Origin: JBOHCT01 sp050699055 | GTDB taxonomy: Bacteria > Actinomycetota > Actinomycetes > Streptosporangiales > JBOHCT01 | Reading direction: 5' to 3' | NCBI GenBank assembly: GCA_050699055.1 | Contig: JBOHCT010000027.1 | Span: forward strand, 1 to 28,394 | DNA length: 28,394 nucleotides | Shown here: piece after piece, positions 14,740 through 22,717 of the stretch | Layout: each line of letters begins with the position of its first letter | Numbering within the stretch: position 1 is the stretch's first letter | Made by a program: the position numbers and the translations under genes | The notes under the pieces: generated by a model | Seen by the model: only the letters and a program-made list of their open reading frames with translations | Database searches by the model: none | What the model was told of the DNA's origin: nothing

Positions 14740-16830
14740 CTAGATGGACAAACCGGTGTTCGCGGCGAGGAACGCCAGGGTGTCCGCGGTCAACGCGACG
14801 GCCCGGCTCACCGCGCGGGCGCCGTGCCCGACGTCTGACTCTTGACGCAGCAGCACCGGTCGGGCACCCGCTGTCGCGTGCTGCAGAGCGGCGCACATCT
14901 TCCGCGCGTGCATCGGGTCGACTCTGGTATCGCCGTCGAAGATCGTGAACAGCGTCGCCGGGTAGTCGGTCCCCTCGCGAACATGGTGGTAGGGGGAGTA
15001 CGCGAGCAGCCAGCCAAGCTGTTCGGGGTCGGCCGCGCTGCCGTACTCGACGTTCCAGGTCGCGCCGAGGCCGTACTGGTCGTAGCGGACCATGTCCAGG
15101 AGCGGCGCCGCGCAGACGACCGCGGCGTACAGCTCAGGCCGCTGCGTCATCGCGGCCCCGACGAGCAGCCCGCCGTTGCTGCCGCCCTGGATCGCGAGGC
15201 GATCCGGCGTGGTCCACCCGTCGGCGACCAGCCGTTCTGCCGCAGCATGGAAGTCGTGGAAGACGTTCTTCTTGTCCGCGAGCATCCCGGCCCGGTGCCA
15301 CTCCTCACCTTCCTCGCCGCCGCCACGGAGCCCGGCGACGGCGAACGTGCCGCCCGCCTCGACCCAGGCGAGGGCGGTGGCGTTGTAGCCCGGGGTGAGA
15401 GAGAGACCGAAGCCGCCGTAGCCGTAGAGAATCGTGGGGCGTGGGGCCGGCCCGCCCGGACGGGCGACGACGAACATGCGGACCTCGGTGCCGTCGGCGG
15501 AAGGGTAGGTCACCTGGCGCGCGTCGACCTCGGGGATGTCGGCCGTGCCCGGCGAGCGCGCCCACACGCCCGTCTCCCCGGTGCCGGCGTCGTAGTGGCA
15601 GACGGTGACAGGCGTGGTGTGGTCGGTGTAGGCGAACCACGCCTCGTGCCCGCCTTCCGGCCTTTCCAGGATGCCGCCGACCGTGCCGAGCCCGGGAAGC
15701 TCCACGCGTCCGAGACCCTCTCCTGAGGCGAGGTCATGGACGGTCACCTCGCTCACCGAATGCCTGGTCCTGCCCGCGAGCAGGATCGGGCGGTCGAGCG
15801 CGGGCCCGTCGAGGATGGCGTAGTCGTCGAGGACTCCCTCCGGATCCTCGGGCAGGAGCTCCTTCCAGCCGTCGTACGCCGGCCACCCCGGCTCGGCCAC
15901 GCAGAGTCGCCCGCGCGGGGCGTCGCGGTCGGTGAGCGCGTAGAGCCTTCCGTCGCGGCCGACGCGCAGCTGGGTCTGGGCGTCGACACCTTCCTGCACA
16001 GGCCGAAGGTCGGGACGGCCGGCAGGGGAGGCGGTCAGGTCCGTGATCCATGCGTCGTTGCGCGGTGCGGTGCCGCGGGCGGCGGAGAGAACGAGCCATC
16101 GTCCGTCATGGCTGACCGACGCACCGAAGTACTCGGTCTTGTCCCGGCCCTCGCCGAAGACGAGCACGTCGTCGTCAGTCGGGGTCCCGACCCGGTGGAG
16201 ATACAGGCGTCTGTGGTACTGCTCCTCGCCCGCGGGTACCTGGTCGGGCGGCAGTCGCCGCACGTAGTAGAAGGCGGGTGCCGTCTCGTGGTCACCGGGC
16301 AGCCAGCCGATGGGAGAGTAGCGGGTACGGTCGATCGGTCCATCGACGTTCTGTCCGGTCGCGACGTCCATGACGCGCAGCGCCGATTCCTCGTCGCCGC
16401 CGCGAGAGAGCTGGTAGGCGAGCAGCCGTCCCTCCTTGTCAGGCTGCCAGGAGTCCAGCGTGGTGGTGCCGGACGAGTCGAGGGCGACCGGGTCGATGCG
16501 GGCGCGTTCCACGTCGCCGGGGTCCACGGTGTAAAGGACGGGGTGTTCCTGACCGCCCGTGCGCCGCATGAAGAACCGGCGGTCGCCGCGCCAGATCGGC
16601 GGGGTGACGACGCCCACCCGGGTCAGCTCGGCGACCCGTTCGCGCAGCCGGTCCCGTCCCGGAAGGCGCTCGGCGTACGACTGGAACAGCTCGTCCTGGG
16701 CGGCGAGCCACGCCTTGGTCTCGGCGCTCGACTCGTCCTCGAGTGGGCGATAGGGGTCGGCGACCCGATGACCGTGGATGTCCTCGACGAGGTCGAGCCG
16801 ATGGGCGGCGGGGTAGATCGGATGTGCCAT
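14740..16830 (-). CDS. Prolyl oligopeptidase, peptidase family S9A
   Basis: 696 aa, typical for the family (about 690-730). The N-terminus YPAAHRLDLVEDIHGHRVADPYR leads (first 20 residues are the conserved DxxHG..V.DPYR.LE region), followed by a seven-bladed propeller and the C-terminal alpha/beta-hydrolase domain. The catalytic triad is visible: S551 in GGSNGG, D634 in DGDTRVDP and H669 in VGHGAR. It cleaves short peptides after proline, probably in the cytoplasm, since no signal peptide is present. I chose the ATG at 16830: homologues start at AHPIYPAAHR and a leaderless TAGGGT element precedes it by seven bases. An open frame to 16926 is Arg-rich and rejected as N-terminus. Subfamily could also be oligopeptidase B-like, but the propeller wording favours POP. 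Confidence 0.95.
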   Translation of the reverse strand: MAHPIYPAAHRLDLVEDIHGHRVADPYRPLEDESSAETKAWLAAQDELFQSYAERLPGRDRLRERVAELTRVGVVTPPIWRGDRRFFMRRTGGQEHPVLYTVDPGDVERARIDPVALDSSGTTTLDSWQPDKEGRLLAYQLSRGGDEESALRVMDVATGQNVDGPIDRTRYSPIGWLPGDHETAPAFYYVRRLPPDQVPAGEEQYHRRLYLHRVGTPTDDDVLVFGEGRDKTEYFGASVSHDGRWLVLSAARGTAPRNDAWITDLTASPAGRPDLRPVQEGVDAQTQLRVGRDGRLYALTDRDAPRGRLCVAEPGWPAYDGWKELLPEDPEGVLDDYAILDGPALDRPILLAGRTRHSVSEVTVHDLASGEGLGRVELPGLGTVGGILERPEGGHEAWFAYTDHTTPVTVCHYDAGTGETGVWARSPGTADIPEVDARQVTYPSADGTEVRMFVVARPGGPAPRPTILYGYGGFGLSLTPGYNATALAWVEAGGTFAVAGLRGGGEEGEEWHRAGMLADKKNVFHDFHAAAERLVADGWTTPDRLAIQGGSNGGLLVGAAMTQRPELYAAVVCAAPLLDMVRYDQYGLGATWNVEYGSAADPEQLGWLLAYSPYHHVREGTDYPATLFTIFDGDTRVDPMHARKMCAALQHATAGARPVLLRQESDVGHGARAVSRAVALTADTLAFLAANTGLSI

Positions 16831-16843
16831 GTCACGAACCCTA
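16830..16843 (-). promoter_or_regulatory. Leaderless -10 element of the prolyl oligopeptidase gene
   Basis: On the minus strand TAGGGT (16843-16838) is followed by seven bases and the ATG at 16830. No Shine-Dalgarno sequence is seen. The same arrangement recurs at other genes of this window. Confidence 0.55.
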
Positions 16844-16859
16844 TGGGTGGGGCCTCGTG

Positions 16860-16892
16860 CATCCGCGCGGGCGCGCCTCGCCCGCGCGGATG
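16860..16892. repeat. Perfect 14-bp inverted repeat upstream of the prolyl oligopeptidase gene
   Basis: CATCCGCGCGGGCG (16860-16873) and CGCCCGCGCGGATG (16879-16892) flank a 5-base loop. The centre lies about 35 bp upstream of the TAGGGT -10 element, so it could be an operator covering the -35 region, or an mRNA hairpin on the opposite strand. No T-run follows on either side. Confidence 0.85.
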
Positions 16893-17015
16893 GCAGGCGC
16901 GACGGTACTTCGACGGCGTCCCGCACGGCGGGTGGCGAGAAGAGGACGAAGGCGTCACACTTGTTGACGTCACCCAGCGTGCCAACCAGGCACCGTGATG
17001 GGGACGGAGGTACAG

Positions 17016-17126
17016 GTGACTGGTGTCGTACTCAAGCGCCGTACAAGGCGCGCCGCACGCTCCCGGTCGTCGCGGCGCGTCGGACCGGATCCCGTCCCAG
17101 ACCAGACGGGCCGGGGCAGCCCATGA
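17016..17126 (+). CDS. Possible Arg-rich small ORF translationally coupled to the HNH gene
   Basis: A 36-codon frame starts with GTG at 17016, has a perfect GGAGG at 17006-17010 five bases upstream, and ends with TGA at 17124-17126. This stop overlaps the ATGATG of the HNH gene (ATGA and TGATG). The peptide begins VTGVVLKRRTRRAARS and holds many arginines with no cysteine. The ribosome site is much better than that of the HNH gene itself, which suggests that translation of this frame delivers ribosomes to the downstream start. No homologue comes to mind. It could be a real small basic protein, a regulatory leader, or a chance frame in GC-rich sequence. Confidence 0.35.
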   Translation: MTGVVLKRRTRRAARSRSSRRVGPDPVPDQTGRGSP

Positions 17127-17632
17127 TGCATCAGGTGCTGCTCCTCAACGCTTCTTACGAGCCGCTCACCACACTGCCAGTGCGCCGGGCGGTCATTCTG
17201 CTTCTGCGGGAGAAGGCCGAGGTCGTCCACGATGACACCTCGGGTGCGGTGCTGCGTTCCGCATCGCTGGTGTTTGTCGTCCCGTCGGTGATCAGGCTCC
17301 GCCGTTTCGTCAAGGTGCCGTTCCGCGCACGGGTTCCTCTCACGCGGGCCGCGCTGATGCGTCGTGACAGCCACCGGTGCGCCTACTGCGGGCGCCGGGC
17401 CGAGACGGTCGACCACGTCGTGCCGCGAAGTCGGGGCGGCCGGCACACCTGGGAGAACTGCGTGGCCTCGTGCGTGCGCTGCAACATGCACAAGGCCGAC
17501 AACCTGCTGGGGGAGCTGGGGTGGACGCTCCGCGTCCCCCCGTCGGTTCCACGGGGCGTCCACTGGCGGCTCATCGGGATCAGCCCCGGTGACCCCCAGT
17601 GGGCGCCCTACCTGCAACGTGCCGTGGCCTGA
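17123..17632 (+). CDS. HNH endonuclease family protein
   Basis: 169 aa. The N-terminal part reads MHQVLLLNASYEPLTTLPVR, a conserved motif of a widespread HNH subfamily (first 20 residues only). The C-terminal half contains a zinc-ribbon HNH fold: C86-x2-C89, D97-H98 in VDHVVPRSRGG, a WEN triad, C117-x2-C120 and N121. Such proteins cut DNA non-specifically or act in repair; the cellular role of this subfamily is not well established, though it is present in most actinobacteria (Rv2469c holds the same relative place near pepN in M. tuberculosis). Starts at 17123 and 17126 are both possible; both overlap the stop of the upstream small frame. It converges on the NERD gene with a 10-bp gap. Confidence 0.9.
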   Translation: MMHQVLLLNASYEPLTTLPVRRAVILLLREKAEVVHDDTSGAVLRSASLVFVVPSVIRLRRFVKVPFRARVPLTRAALMRRDSHRCAYCGRRAETVDHVVPRSRGGRHTWENCVASCVRCNMHKADNLLGELGWTLRVPPSVPRGVHWRLIGISPGDPQWAPYLQRAVA

Positions 17633-17642
17633 CCGCGGCCTC

Positions 17643-18332
17643 TTAAGCGGGCCACGGGGGCAGAATGGCGTCGGCGGCGCTGCTGATGCGCTCGACGTCG
17701 ACGAGCGTGAGGCGCCGCTGCCCTTCGCGCAGGTATCTGGTGAGGCGGTGCGCCGAGAGGACACGTACGCCGCGTAGCGCCAGCACCGTCCACGGCACTG
17801 TCGGACCGTGAATGACCACGGTCGGTACGACTTCGACCTGCCTGCCCGTGGCGCGGCCGATGAGCTCGCCGGCCCTTCTGGCCTGCCATGCGGTCCTGAC
17901 GAGCGTCTCTCGCCGTGATGACGGTCCGGAGTAGAGGTCTCGGCCCTGCGCGCGGACCGGGGTGAAACGGTCCCATTTCTCCGAGTCCAGGAGGTAGATG
18001 CCCGTCGGGCCGACGACGAGATGCTCGAGGACCTGGTCGCTCCCTGGGACGGCGCGATCGTGGAGGACTCGGTGGCCCCTGCCTTCGAGCCGTGCCAACT
18101 GGCGCTTGGTCAGCTGCCGCCCCTTGGTCTCCTTGGGGCTATCCTGTGCCGTTCGCGGCTTGACCGTGAGCAGCATCGCGACCGCTAGCGCCACGATGAT
18201 GAACCCGGCCCACCATCGGAGGACGACGCCGAAGACGACCGCGAGCGCGACGACGACAAGCGTCGGAGCGATCCACTGCCGTACGCGAGGGCCCACGGAT
18301 CGGCTGAACGTGTTCGCCCTGTCGTCATTCAC
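17643..18332 (-). CDS. NERD-domain membrane protein
   Basis: 229 aa. Two transmembrane helices occur near the N-terminus (about 20-37 and 40-57: APTLVVVALAVVFGVVL, WAGFIIVALAVAMLL), followed by a basic linker and a NERD (nuclease-related) domain from about 80 to 195. The predicted nuclease core is seen as GPTGIYLLDSEKW, with the D-x-E-K arrangement of restriction-endonuclease-like folds, and an upstream HLVVG strand. Members are thought to process DNA, but biochemical data are scarce. The GTG start at 18332 is directly preceded by a leaderless -10 element. The gene is divergent from the amidase gene (85-bp gap) and converges on the HNH gene; two nuclease-like genes side by side is notable but not proof of a shared role. 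Confidence 0.87.
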   Translation of the reverse strand: MNDDRANTFSRSVGPRVRQWIAPTLVVVALAVVFGVVLRWWAGFIIVALAVAMLLTVKPRTAQDSPKETKGRQLTKRQLARLEGRGHRVLHDRAVPGSDQVLEHLVVGPTGIYLLDSEKWDRFTPVRAQGRDLYSGPSSRRETLVRTAWQARRAGELIGRATGRQVEVVPTVVIHGPTVPWTVLALRGVRVLSAHRLTRYLREGQRRLTLVDVERISSAADAILPPWPA

Positions 18333-18345
18333 AGTACGTAGCGTA
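18332..18345 (-). promoter_or_regulatory. Leaderless -10 element of the NERD gene
   Basis: On the minus strand TACGCT (18345-18340) is followed by seven bases and the GTG start at 18332. There is no ribosome site. An 11-bp palindrome CTGTG-T-CACAG (18350-18360) lies just upstream, between this element and the divergent one of the amidase gene, and could be an operator. Confidence 0.5.
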
Positions 18346-18405
18346 ACCGCTGTGTCACAGAGCGGCCAGGGCGTCGCTGGCCGGTCCCGGTCCGAGTTGA
18401 TGCTC

Positions 18406-18418
18406 TAGGGTCGGGGCG
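18406..18418 (+). promoter_or_regulatory. Leaderless -10 element of the amidase gene
   Basis: TAGGGT (18406-18411) is followed by six bases and the GTG at 18418. No Shine-Dalgarno sequence is seen. Confidence 0.5.
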
Positions 18419-19839
18419 TGAGCGACATCCACGATCTCACCGCGCTGGAGCAGGCAACCGCCATCCGCGACAGGAAACTGTCCCCGGCCGAGATCACGGA
18501 ACACTACCTGCGACGGGTTGAGCGCCATGACCGGGAGCTCGGAGCGTACATCACGGTCACGGCCGACCTGGCCCGCGATCAGGCGCGTGTCGCTGAGCAG
18601 ACGGTAGCCGACACGAACGACGCCGACGCGTTGCCGCCGCTGCACGGCGTCCCGGTCCCGATCAAGGACCTCAACATGGTCGCGGGGGTCAGGACGACGT
18701 TCGGGTCGCGCGTCTACGCCGACTTCGTGCCCCCCGTCGAGGACACGGTCGCGACGCTGATCCGCGGGGCGGGGGCGATCCTGCTCGGCAAGACCAACAC
18801 CCCGGAGTTCGGCCTGCCGTGCTACACGGAGAACGCGGTGGCGCCACCGGCCCGCACCCCGTGGGACACGGCGCGGTCGGCCGGCGGGTCGAGCGGGGGA
18901 GCGGCCGCCGCGGTGGCCGCTGGGCTCGCGCCGGTCGCGCAGGGCAGCGACGGCGGCGGATCGATCCGTATCCCGTCGAGTGTCTGCGGGCTCGTGGGGC
19001 TGAAGCCGTCACGTGGGCGGGTCAGCGGCGGCCCGATCCTCGCCGACGTGAGTGGCCTGCCCGTGAATGGCCCCCTCGCGCGTACCGTCCGTGACGCCGC
19101 CGCGCTCCTCGACGTCATGGCGGTCCCGCAGCCGGGCGACCCGTACTGGCTGCCACGTCCAGCGGAGTCCTTTCTCGCCTGCGCCGACCGCGACCCGCGC
19201 CGGCTGCGGGTCGGGCGGTACAGGACACCTGTCGTCGCCGACGTCGATCTTCACCCCGACTGCGTCGCCGCCTACGAGCAGGCGACCGGCCTGCTTACCG
19301 AGATCGGACACGAGGTCGTCGAGGTCGACCCGCCGTTCGGGGCGGGCGTCGTCCCCGCGTTCGAGACGCTGTGGAGCGTTCTCGCGGCGATCAATCCCGT
19401 GGATCCGGCACGCGAGGAGGAGCTGCTGCCGTTCACGCGGTGGCTGCGGCAGCGCGGCCGCGGGCCTTCCGCGGTGGAGTACGCGCAGGCCGTCGCGACG
19501 CTCCAGCTGGTTTCTCGTCAGGCGGTCCAGGCCGTCCATGGCTGCGACGCGGTGCTGACCCCCACGCTCGCGGCACCTCCCGCCCGTGTGGGAGGCATCC
19601 GTGACGACGCGGACCCCGCCCGTGACTTCGCGGCACAGATGGCCTTCACTCCGTTCACCGCCACGTACAACGTCACCGGCCAGCCCGCGGTCAGCCTTCC
19701 CCTGTACTGGGACGCGGACGGGCTGCCGATCGGTGTCATGCTGTCCGCCCGACCCGGCGACGAGGCCACGTTGATAGCGCTGTCCGCCCAGCTGGAGCGG
19801 GCACATCCGTGGCGCGACCGCCAGCCCGAGCAGTGGTGA
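18418..19839 (+). CDS. Amidase, amidase-signature family
   Basis: 473 aa. Hydrolyses carboxamides through a Ser-cisSer-Lys triad. The residues are visible with the exact family spacing: K83 in PIKDL, cis-Ser S158 in GGSSGG, and nucleophile S182 in GGGSIRIP (75 and 24 residues apart, as in fatty acid amide hydrolase). The C-terminal NVTGQPAVSLPL segment is also typical. The GTG start at 18418 follows a leaderless -10 element. Its stop overlaps the malQ start (GTGA), so the two are coupled although functionally unrelated. GatA is unlikely because no gatC or gatB is adjacent and the wording is that of stand-alone amidases. Substrate unknown. Confidence 0.94.
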   Translation: MSDIHDLTALEQATAIRDRKLSPAEITEHYLRRVERHDRELGAYITVTADLARDQARVAEQTVADTNDADALPPLHGVPVPIKDLNMVAGVRTTFGSRVYADFVPPVEDTVATLIRGAGAILLGKTNTPEFGLPCYTENAVAPPARTPWDTARSAGGSSGGAAAAVAAGLAPVAQGSDGGGSIRIPSSVCGLVGLKPSRGRVSGGPILADVSGLPVNGPLARTVRDAAALLDVMAVPQPGDPYWLPRPAESFLACADRDPRRLRVGRYRTPVVADVDLHPDCVAAYEQATGLLTEIGHEVVEVDPPFGAGVVPAFETLWSVLAAINPVDPAREEELLPFTRWLRQRGRGPSAVEYAQAVATLQLVSRQAVQAVHGCDAVLTPTLAAPPARVGGIRDDADPARDFAAQMAFTPFTATYNVTGQPAVSLPLYWDADGLPIGVMLSARPGDEATLIALSAQLERAHPWRDRQPEQW

Positions 19840-21944
19840 GCAGCGGCCCGCTCGCCCGGCTCGGCGCGCTCGCCGACGTACACGGCGTGGCCACCTCGTA
19901 CGAGTCGTCGGTCGGCGAGCGGGTGCATGTCGCTCCCGCGACCCTCGTCGCCGTCCTCGGGGCGCTCGGCGTTGACGCGTCGACCCCGGAGGCTGTCGAG
20001 GAGGCTCTGCACCGTGCGGGATCCGCGGCCCGGTCGCGTCTGTTGCCGCACGTGGTCGTGACCCGCGAGGGTGTCCCGGAGCGGGTGCCGCTGGGACTGT
20101 CCGAGGGGGAGAGGGCCGAGGCATGGGCGGAGCTCGAGGGCCGCGAGGAAGACCGCGCGTTCTCGTGTGACTCCTCCGGGCCGGGCGGGACCCGGCTGCG
20201 GGTGCCCGGCGACGTGCCGCTCGGTTGGCATCACCTGCACGTCCGCTCCGGCGATCGCACCACGACGGTCCCGCTCGTGGTCACCCCTGCCCGGCTCGAG
20301 CCGCCGACGCGGGGTTTCGGACTCATGCTGCAGCTGTACGCGCTGCGCTCCCGCGGCTCGTGGGGTCTCGGCGACCTCCGCGACCTCGCCGAACTGGCCG
20401 CTTTCGCCGGGCGTGAGCTCGGGTCAGGGTTCGTTCTGGTGAACCCCCTGCACGCCGCCCAGCCTTCCCCGCCAGTTGAGCCGTCACCGTACTTCCCCTC
20501 GAGTCGCCGGTACCTCAACCCCCTCTACCTCCGGGTGGAGGACGTCCCCGAGCACGGTGCGCTCGCCTCGGCGGCGCGCGAACGGATCGAGCGGTTGGCC
20601 GTTCCGCTGCGCGAGCGCGTACGCAGTCCGGAGCTGCTCGATCGCGACGGTGCCTTCGCGGCGAAGCTGGGTGCGCTCGAGCTTCTGTATGCCGCTCGTC
20701 GCAGCCCTGAGCGGGAAGCTGCCTTTGCCGGCTACCGTGCCCGTGAGGGCGACGGGCTGCGGGACTTCGCCACCTGGTGCGCCCTCGCCGAACGGTACGG
20801 ACCGGCATGGCGACGCTGGCCCCAGGGTCTTCACCACCCGCGCGGGGCGGAGGTGGCCCGCGCGCGGGTGGAGCTCGCTGACCGGGTCGATTTCCACTGC
20901 TACGTGCAGTGGCTCCTCGATGAGCAGCTCGCGAACACGCAGCGCGCCGCGTGGGGCGCGGGCATGCCCCTCGGCCTCGTCCACGACCTCGCCGTCGGCG
21001 TGGACCCGGATGGCGCCGATGCCTGGGCCCTCCACGACCAGCTGGCCCAGGGTGTCACGGTGGGCGCGCCACCCGACGCGTTCAACCAGCAAGGACAGGA
21101 CTGGCGACAGCCGCCGTGGCAGCCGACGAGACTGGCCGAGGCCGGCTACGCGCCGTACCGGGACATGTTGCGCGGCGTCCTCCGGCACGCGGGGGGCGTG
21201 CGGATCGACCACATCTTGGGGCTCTATCGACTGTGGTGGATCCCCGAGGGCGCACCCCCCTCGGCCGGCACGTACGTCCGCATGGACCACGAGGCCCTCG
21301 TGGGCATCCTCGCGTTGGAGACCCATGCGGCCGGCGCCGTCGCGATCGGCGAGGACCTGGGAACGGTCGAACCGTGGGTGCGCGACGACCTCGCGGGACG
21401 CGGTGTTCTCGGCACATCGATGCTGTGGTTCGAAAAGGACCGCGCCGGGCGGCCGCGAAGGCCGGCGGAGTGGCGGGAGGGTTGTCTCGCCACGGTTGGT
21501 ACCCACGACATGCCGCCGGCGGCCGGGTACCTCACGGGTGAGCACGTGGCGCTCCGTGAGCGGCTCGGCCTGCTTTCCCGGCCGGCTGCGGAGGTGCGGC
21601 GGGAGGACGAGGCCGACCGGCGGGGCTGGATCGGGGTACTGCGCCGTCTCGGTTTTCTCGGCGAGGGCGCGGGGGAGAGGGAGATCATCGAGGCACTGTA
21701 CGCGTTCCTCGCCGCGACGCCGTCGCGACTGCTCGCGGTCGCGCTGCCCGACTGCGTGGGCGCGCGTCGTACGCAGAACCTGCCCGGGACCACCACCGAG
21801 TACCCGAACTGGCGGATCCCGCTCGCCGACGGTTCGGGGCGGCCGGTGACGTTGGAGGACCTGGAGGACCTGGAGGACCTGGAGGACACTGTCCGCTCGC
21901 CAGGTGTTCGCCGGCTCGCGGCGGTCGCGGGACGCCGACCCTAG
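19836..21944 (+). CDS. malQ: 4-alpha-glucanotransferase (amylomaltase, GH77)
   Basis: 702 aa. Transfers alpha-1,4-glucan segments between maltooligosaccharides, feeding glycogen and maltodextrin metabolism in the cytoplasm. The N-terminal domain (about 1-150) is the actinobacterial extension carrying an immunoglobulin-like part; the catalytic barrel starts near GFGLMLQLYALRSRGSWG. GH77 residues are present: nucleophile D458 in RIDH, acid/base E506 in GEDLGT, and D558 in THDM. FNQQGQDW and YRLWWIPEG are family markers. The GTG at 19836 overlaps the amidase stop; a GTG one codon earlier is also possible and the longer frame to 19809 is not needed. The C-terminus carries a four-fold LED repeat of slippage type. 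No other glycogen gene is nearby. Confidence 0.95.
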   Translation: MSSGPLARLGALADVHGVATSYESSVGERVHVAPATLVAVLGALGVDASTPEAVEEALHRAGSAARSRLLPHVVVTREGVPERVPLGLSEGERAEAWAELEGREEDRAFSCDSSGPGGTRLRVPGDVPLGWHHLHVRSGDRTTTVPLVVTPARLEPPTRGFGLMLQLYALRSRGSWGLGDLRDLAELAAFAGRELGSGFVLVNPLHAAQPSPPVEPSPYFPSSRRYLNPLYLRVEDVPEHGALASAARERIERLAVPLRERVRSPELLDRDGAFAAKLGALELLYAARRSPEREAAFAGYRAREGDGLRDFATWCALAERYGPAWRRWPQGLHHPRGAEVARARVELADRVDFHCYVQWLLDEQLANTQRAAWGAGMPLGLVHDLAVGVDPDGADAWALHDQLAQGVTVGAPPDAFNQQGQDWRQPPWQPTRLAEAGYAPYRDMLRGVLRHAGGVRIDHILGLYRLWWIPEGAPPSAGTYVRMDHEALVGILALETHAAGAVAIGEDLGTVEPWVRDDLAGRGVLGTSMLWFEKDRAGRPRRPAEWREGCLATVGTHDMPPAAGYLTGEHVALRERLGLLSRPAAEVRREDEADRRGWIGVLRRLGFLGEGAGEREIIEALYAFLAATPSRLLAVALPDCVGARRTQNLPGTTTEYPNWRIPLADGSGRPVTLEDLEDLEDLEDTVRSPGVRRLAAVAGRRP
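21852..21887 (+). repeat. 9-bp minisatellite, four copies, inside malQ
   Basis: CTGGAGGAC (first copy TTGGAGGAC) is repeated four times in frame and encodes LEDLEDLEDLED at about residues 673-684 of MalQ. It lies after the conserved barrel, so copy number changes would keep the frame and probably not affect activity. Confidence 0.95.
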
Positions 21945-21969
21945 TCGTCTGTCGCTTCCGGCGTCGCGC

Positions 21970-21982
21970 TACCGTAGCTGCG
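21970..21982 (+). promoter_or_regulatory. Leaderless -10 element of the small membrane protein gene
   Basis: TACCGT (21970-21975), six bases, then the GTG at 21982. No ribosome site. The element starts 25 bp after the malQ stop, which suggests that this gene and the next form their own transcription unit. Confidence 0.5.
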
Positions 21983-22335
21983 TGAGACGCAGAAACGTGC
22001 TTCGTCCCCTGCCGGCCCGCCCAGGCGCCCTCGTCTACTCGGGTGCCGTCTCTGGCGCCGCCCCGCTCCTCGCCTTCGGGCCCCACCCAGGATGGGACGG
22101 CACGGGGCTGTCGCCCCTCCAGACGGTGGGCGTCTTCGTCGGGATCCCTGTCGGGCTCTTCGTCGTCATCTCGCTGCTGTTCGTCTACCTGCCGTCGATA
22201 ACCAGCGGGAACCGCTACCGGCCGGGACTGATGTGGTCCGCGGAGCCGGAGTGGTTCGAAGGCCCCGACAATCCCGAGGAGGCCGCGGAAGCCGATTCCA
22301 CGACGACTGGAGGCGGGGCCAGTGCCAGCTGGTGA
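21982..22335 (+). CDS. Small membrane protein of unknown function
   Basis: 117 aa from the GTG at 21982, selected by the leaderless promoter; the frame is open back to 21904 but that part overlaps malQ. One strong transmembrane helix lies at about 47-70 (TVGVFVGIPVGLFVVISLLFVYLP), possibly with a weaker hydrophobic stretch before it (ALVYSGAVSGAAPLLAF). The tail NRYRPGLMWSAEPEWFEGP is followed by an acidic and Thr/Gly-rich end. It overlaps the DUF5130 gene by 14 bp and is surely cotranslated with it. I recognise the arrangement of a one-helix protein before a DUF5130 protein in actinobacteria but know no function. It may anchor or assist its partner. Confidence 0.75.
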   Translation: MRRRNVLRPLPARPGALVYSGAVSGAAPLLAFGPHPGWDGTGLSPLQTVGVFVGIPVGLFVVISLLFVYLPSITSGNRYRPGLMWSAEPEWFEGPDNPEEAAEADSTTTGGGASASW

Positions 22336-22717
22336 CGCGTTCAGCGACGACCAGGTCCACACGATCCGGCGGGTGCTGCGGACCGCGCGTGCTGAGACGG
22401 GCCTGCGTTTCTCCCTCCATGTCGGCCGCGCCGAGGGCGAGAGTCGCGTGTACGCACAGCGTCTGCACGCCGCCCTCGGCCGCGACGCGCCCACAGCGGT
22501 GCTCATCGCGGTGGATCCGGCGGCTCGCCGGCTGGAGATCGTCACCGGCGGCGAAGCCCAGCGCCGACTCGACGACCGTACGTGCGCGCTCGCTGCGATG
22601 TCGATGACGACCGCTTTCAGCGTGGGTGACCTGGTCGGTGGCATCATCAGCGGGGTGAGCATGCTGGCCGACCACGCGCGCCGCGAGCCGATCCTGCACC
22701 AAGAGCACCCCAACTAG
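22322..22717 (+). CDS. DUF5130 (TPM-like) protein
   Basis: 131 aa, no signal peptide or helix. The sequence matches the DUF5130 family as I know it: GDAFSDDQVHTIRRVL, ETGLRFSLHVGRAEG, RLHAALGRDAPTAVLIAVDP, RRLEIVTGGEAQRRLDDRTC, ALAAMSMTTAFSVGDLVGGI (in order). The strand-turn-strand VLIAVDPAARRLEIVTG resembles TPM domains, which sense or shelter membrane-protein complexes in other systems. The GTG at 22322 has GGAGGCGGGG upstream and overlaps the preceding gene by 14 bp. In M. tuberculosis Rv2468c beside pepN is, to my recollection, the counterpart. Function unknown. Confidence 0.82.
   Translation: MPAGDAFSDDQVHTIRRVLRTARAETGLRFSLHVGRAEGESRVYAQRLHAALGRDAPTAVLIAVDPAARRLEIVTGGEAQRRLDDRTCALAAMSMTTAFSVGDLVGGIISGVSMLADHARREPILHQEHPN

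Noticed and set aside
16994..17122. Possible tRNA or structured RNA upstream of the HNH gene
   Set aside because: No cloverleaf, T-loop GTTCGA or acceptor pairing could be drawn; a coupled small reading frame explains the stretch better.
20476..21849. 457-codon plus-strand frame inside malQ
   Set aside because: Shifted frame of malQ with Arg/Ser/Pro-rich translation; catalytic residues of GH77 are in the other frame.
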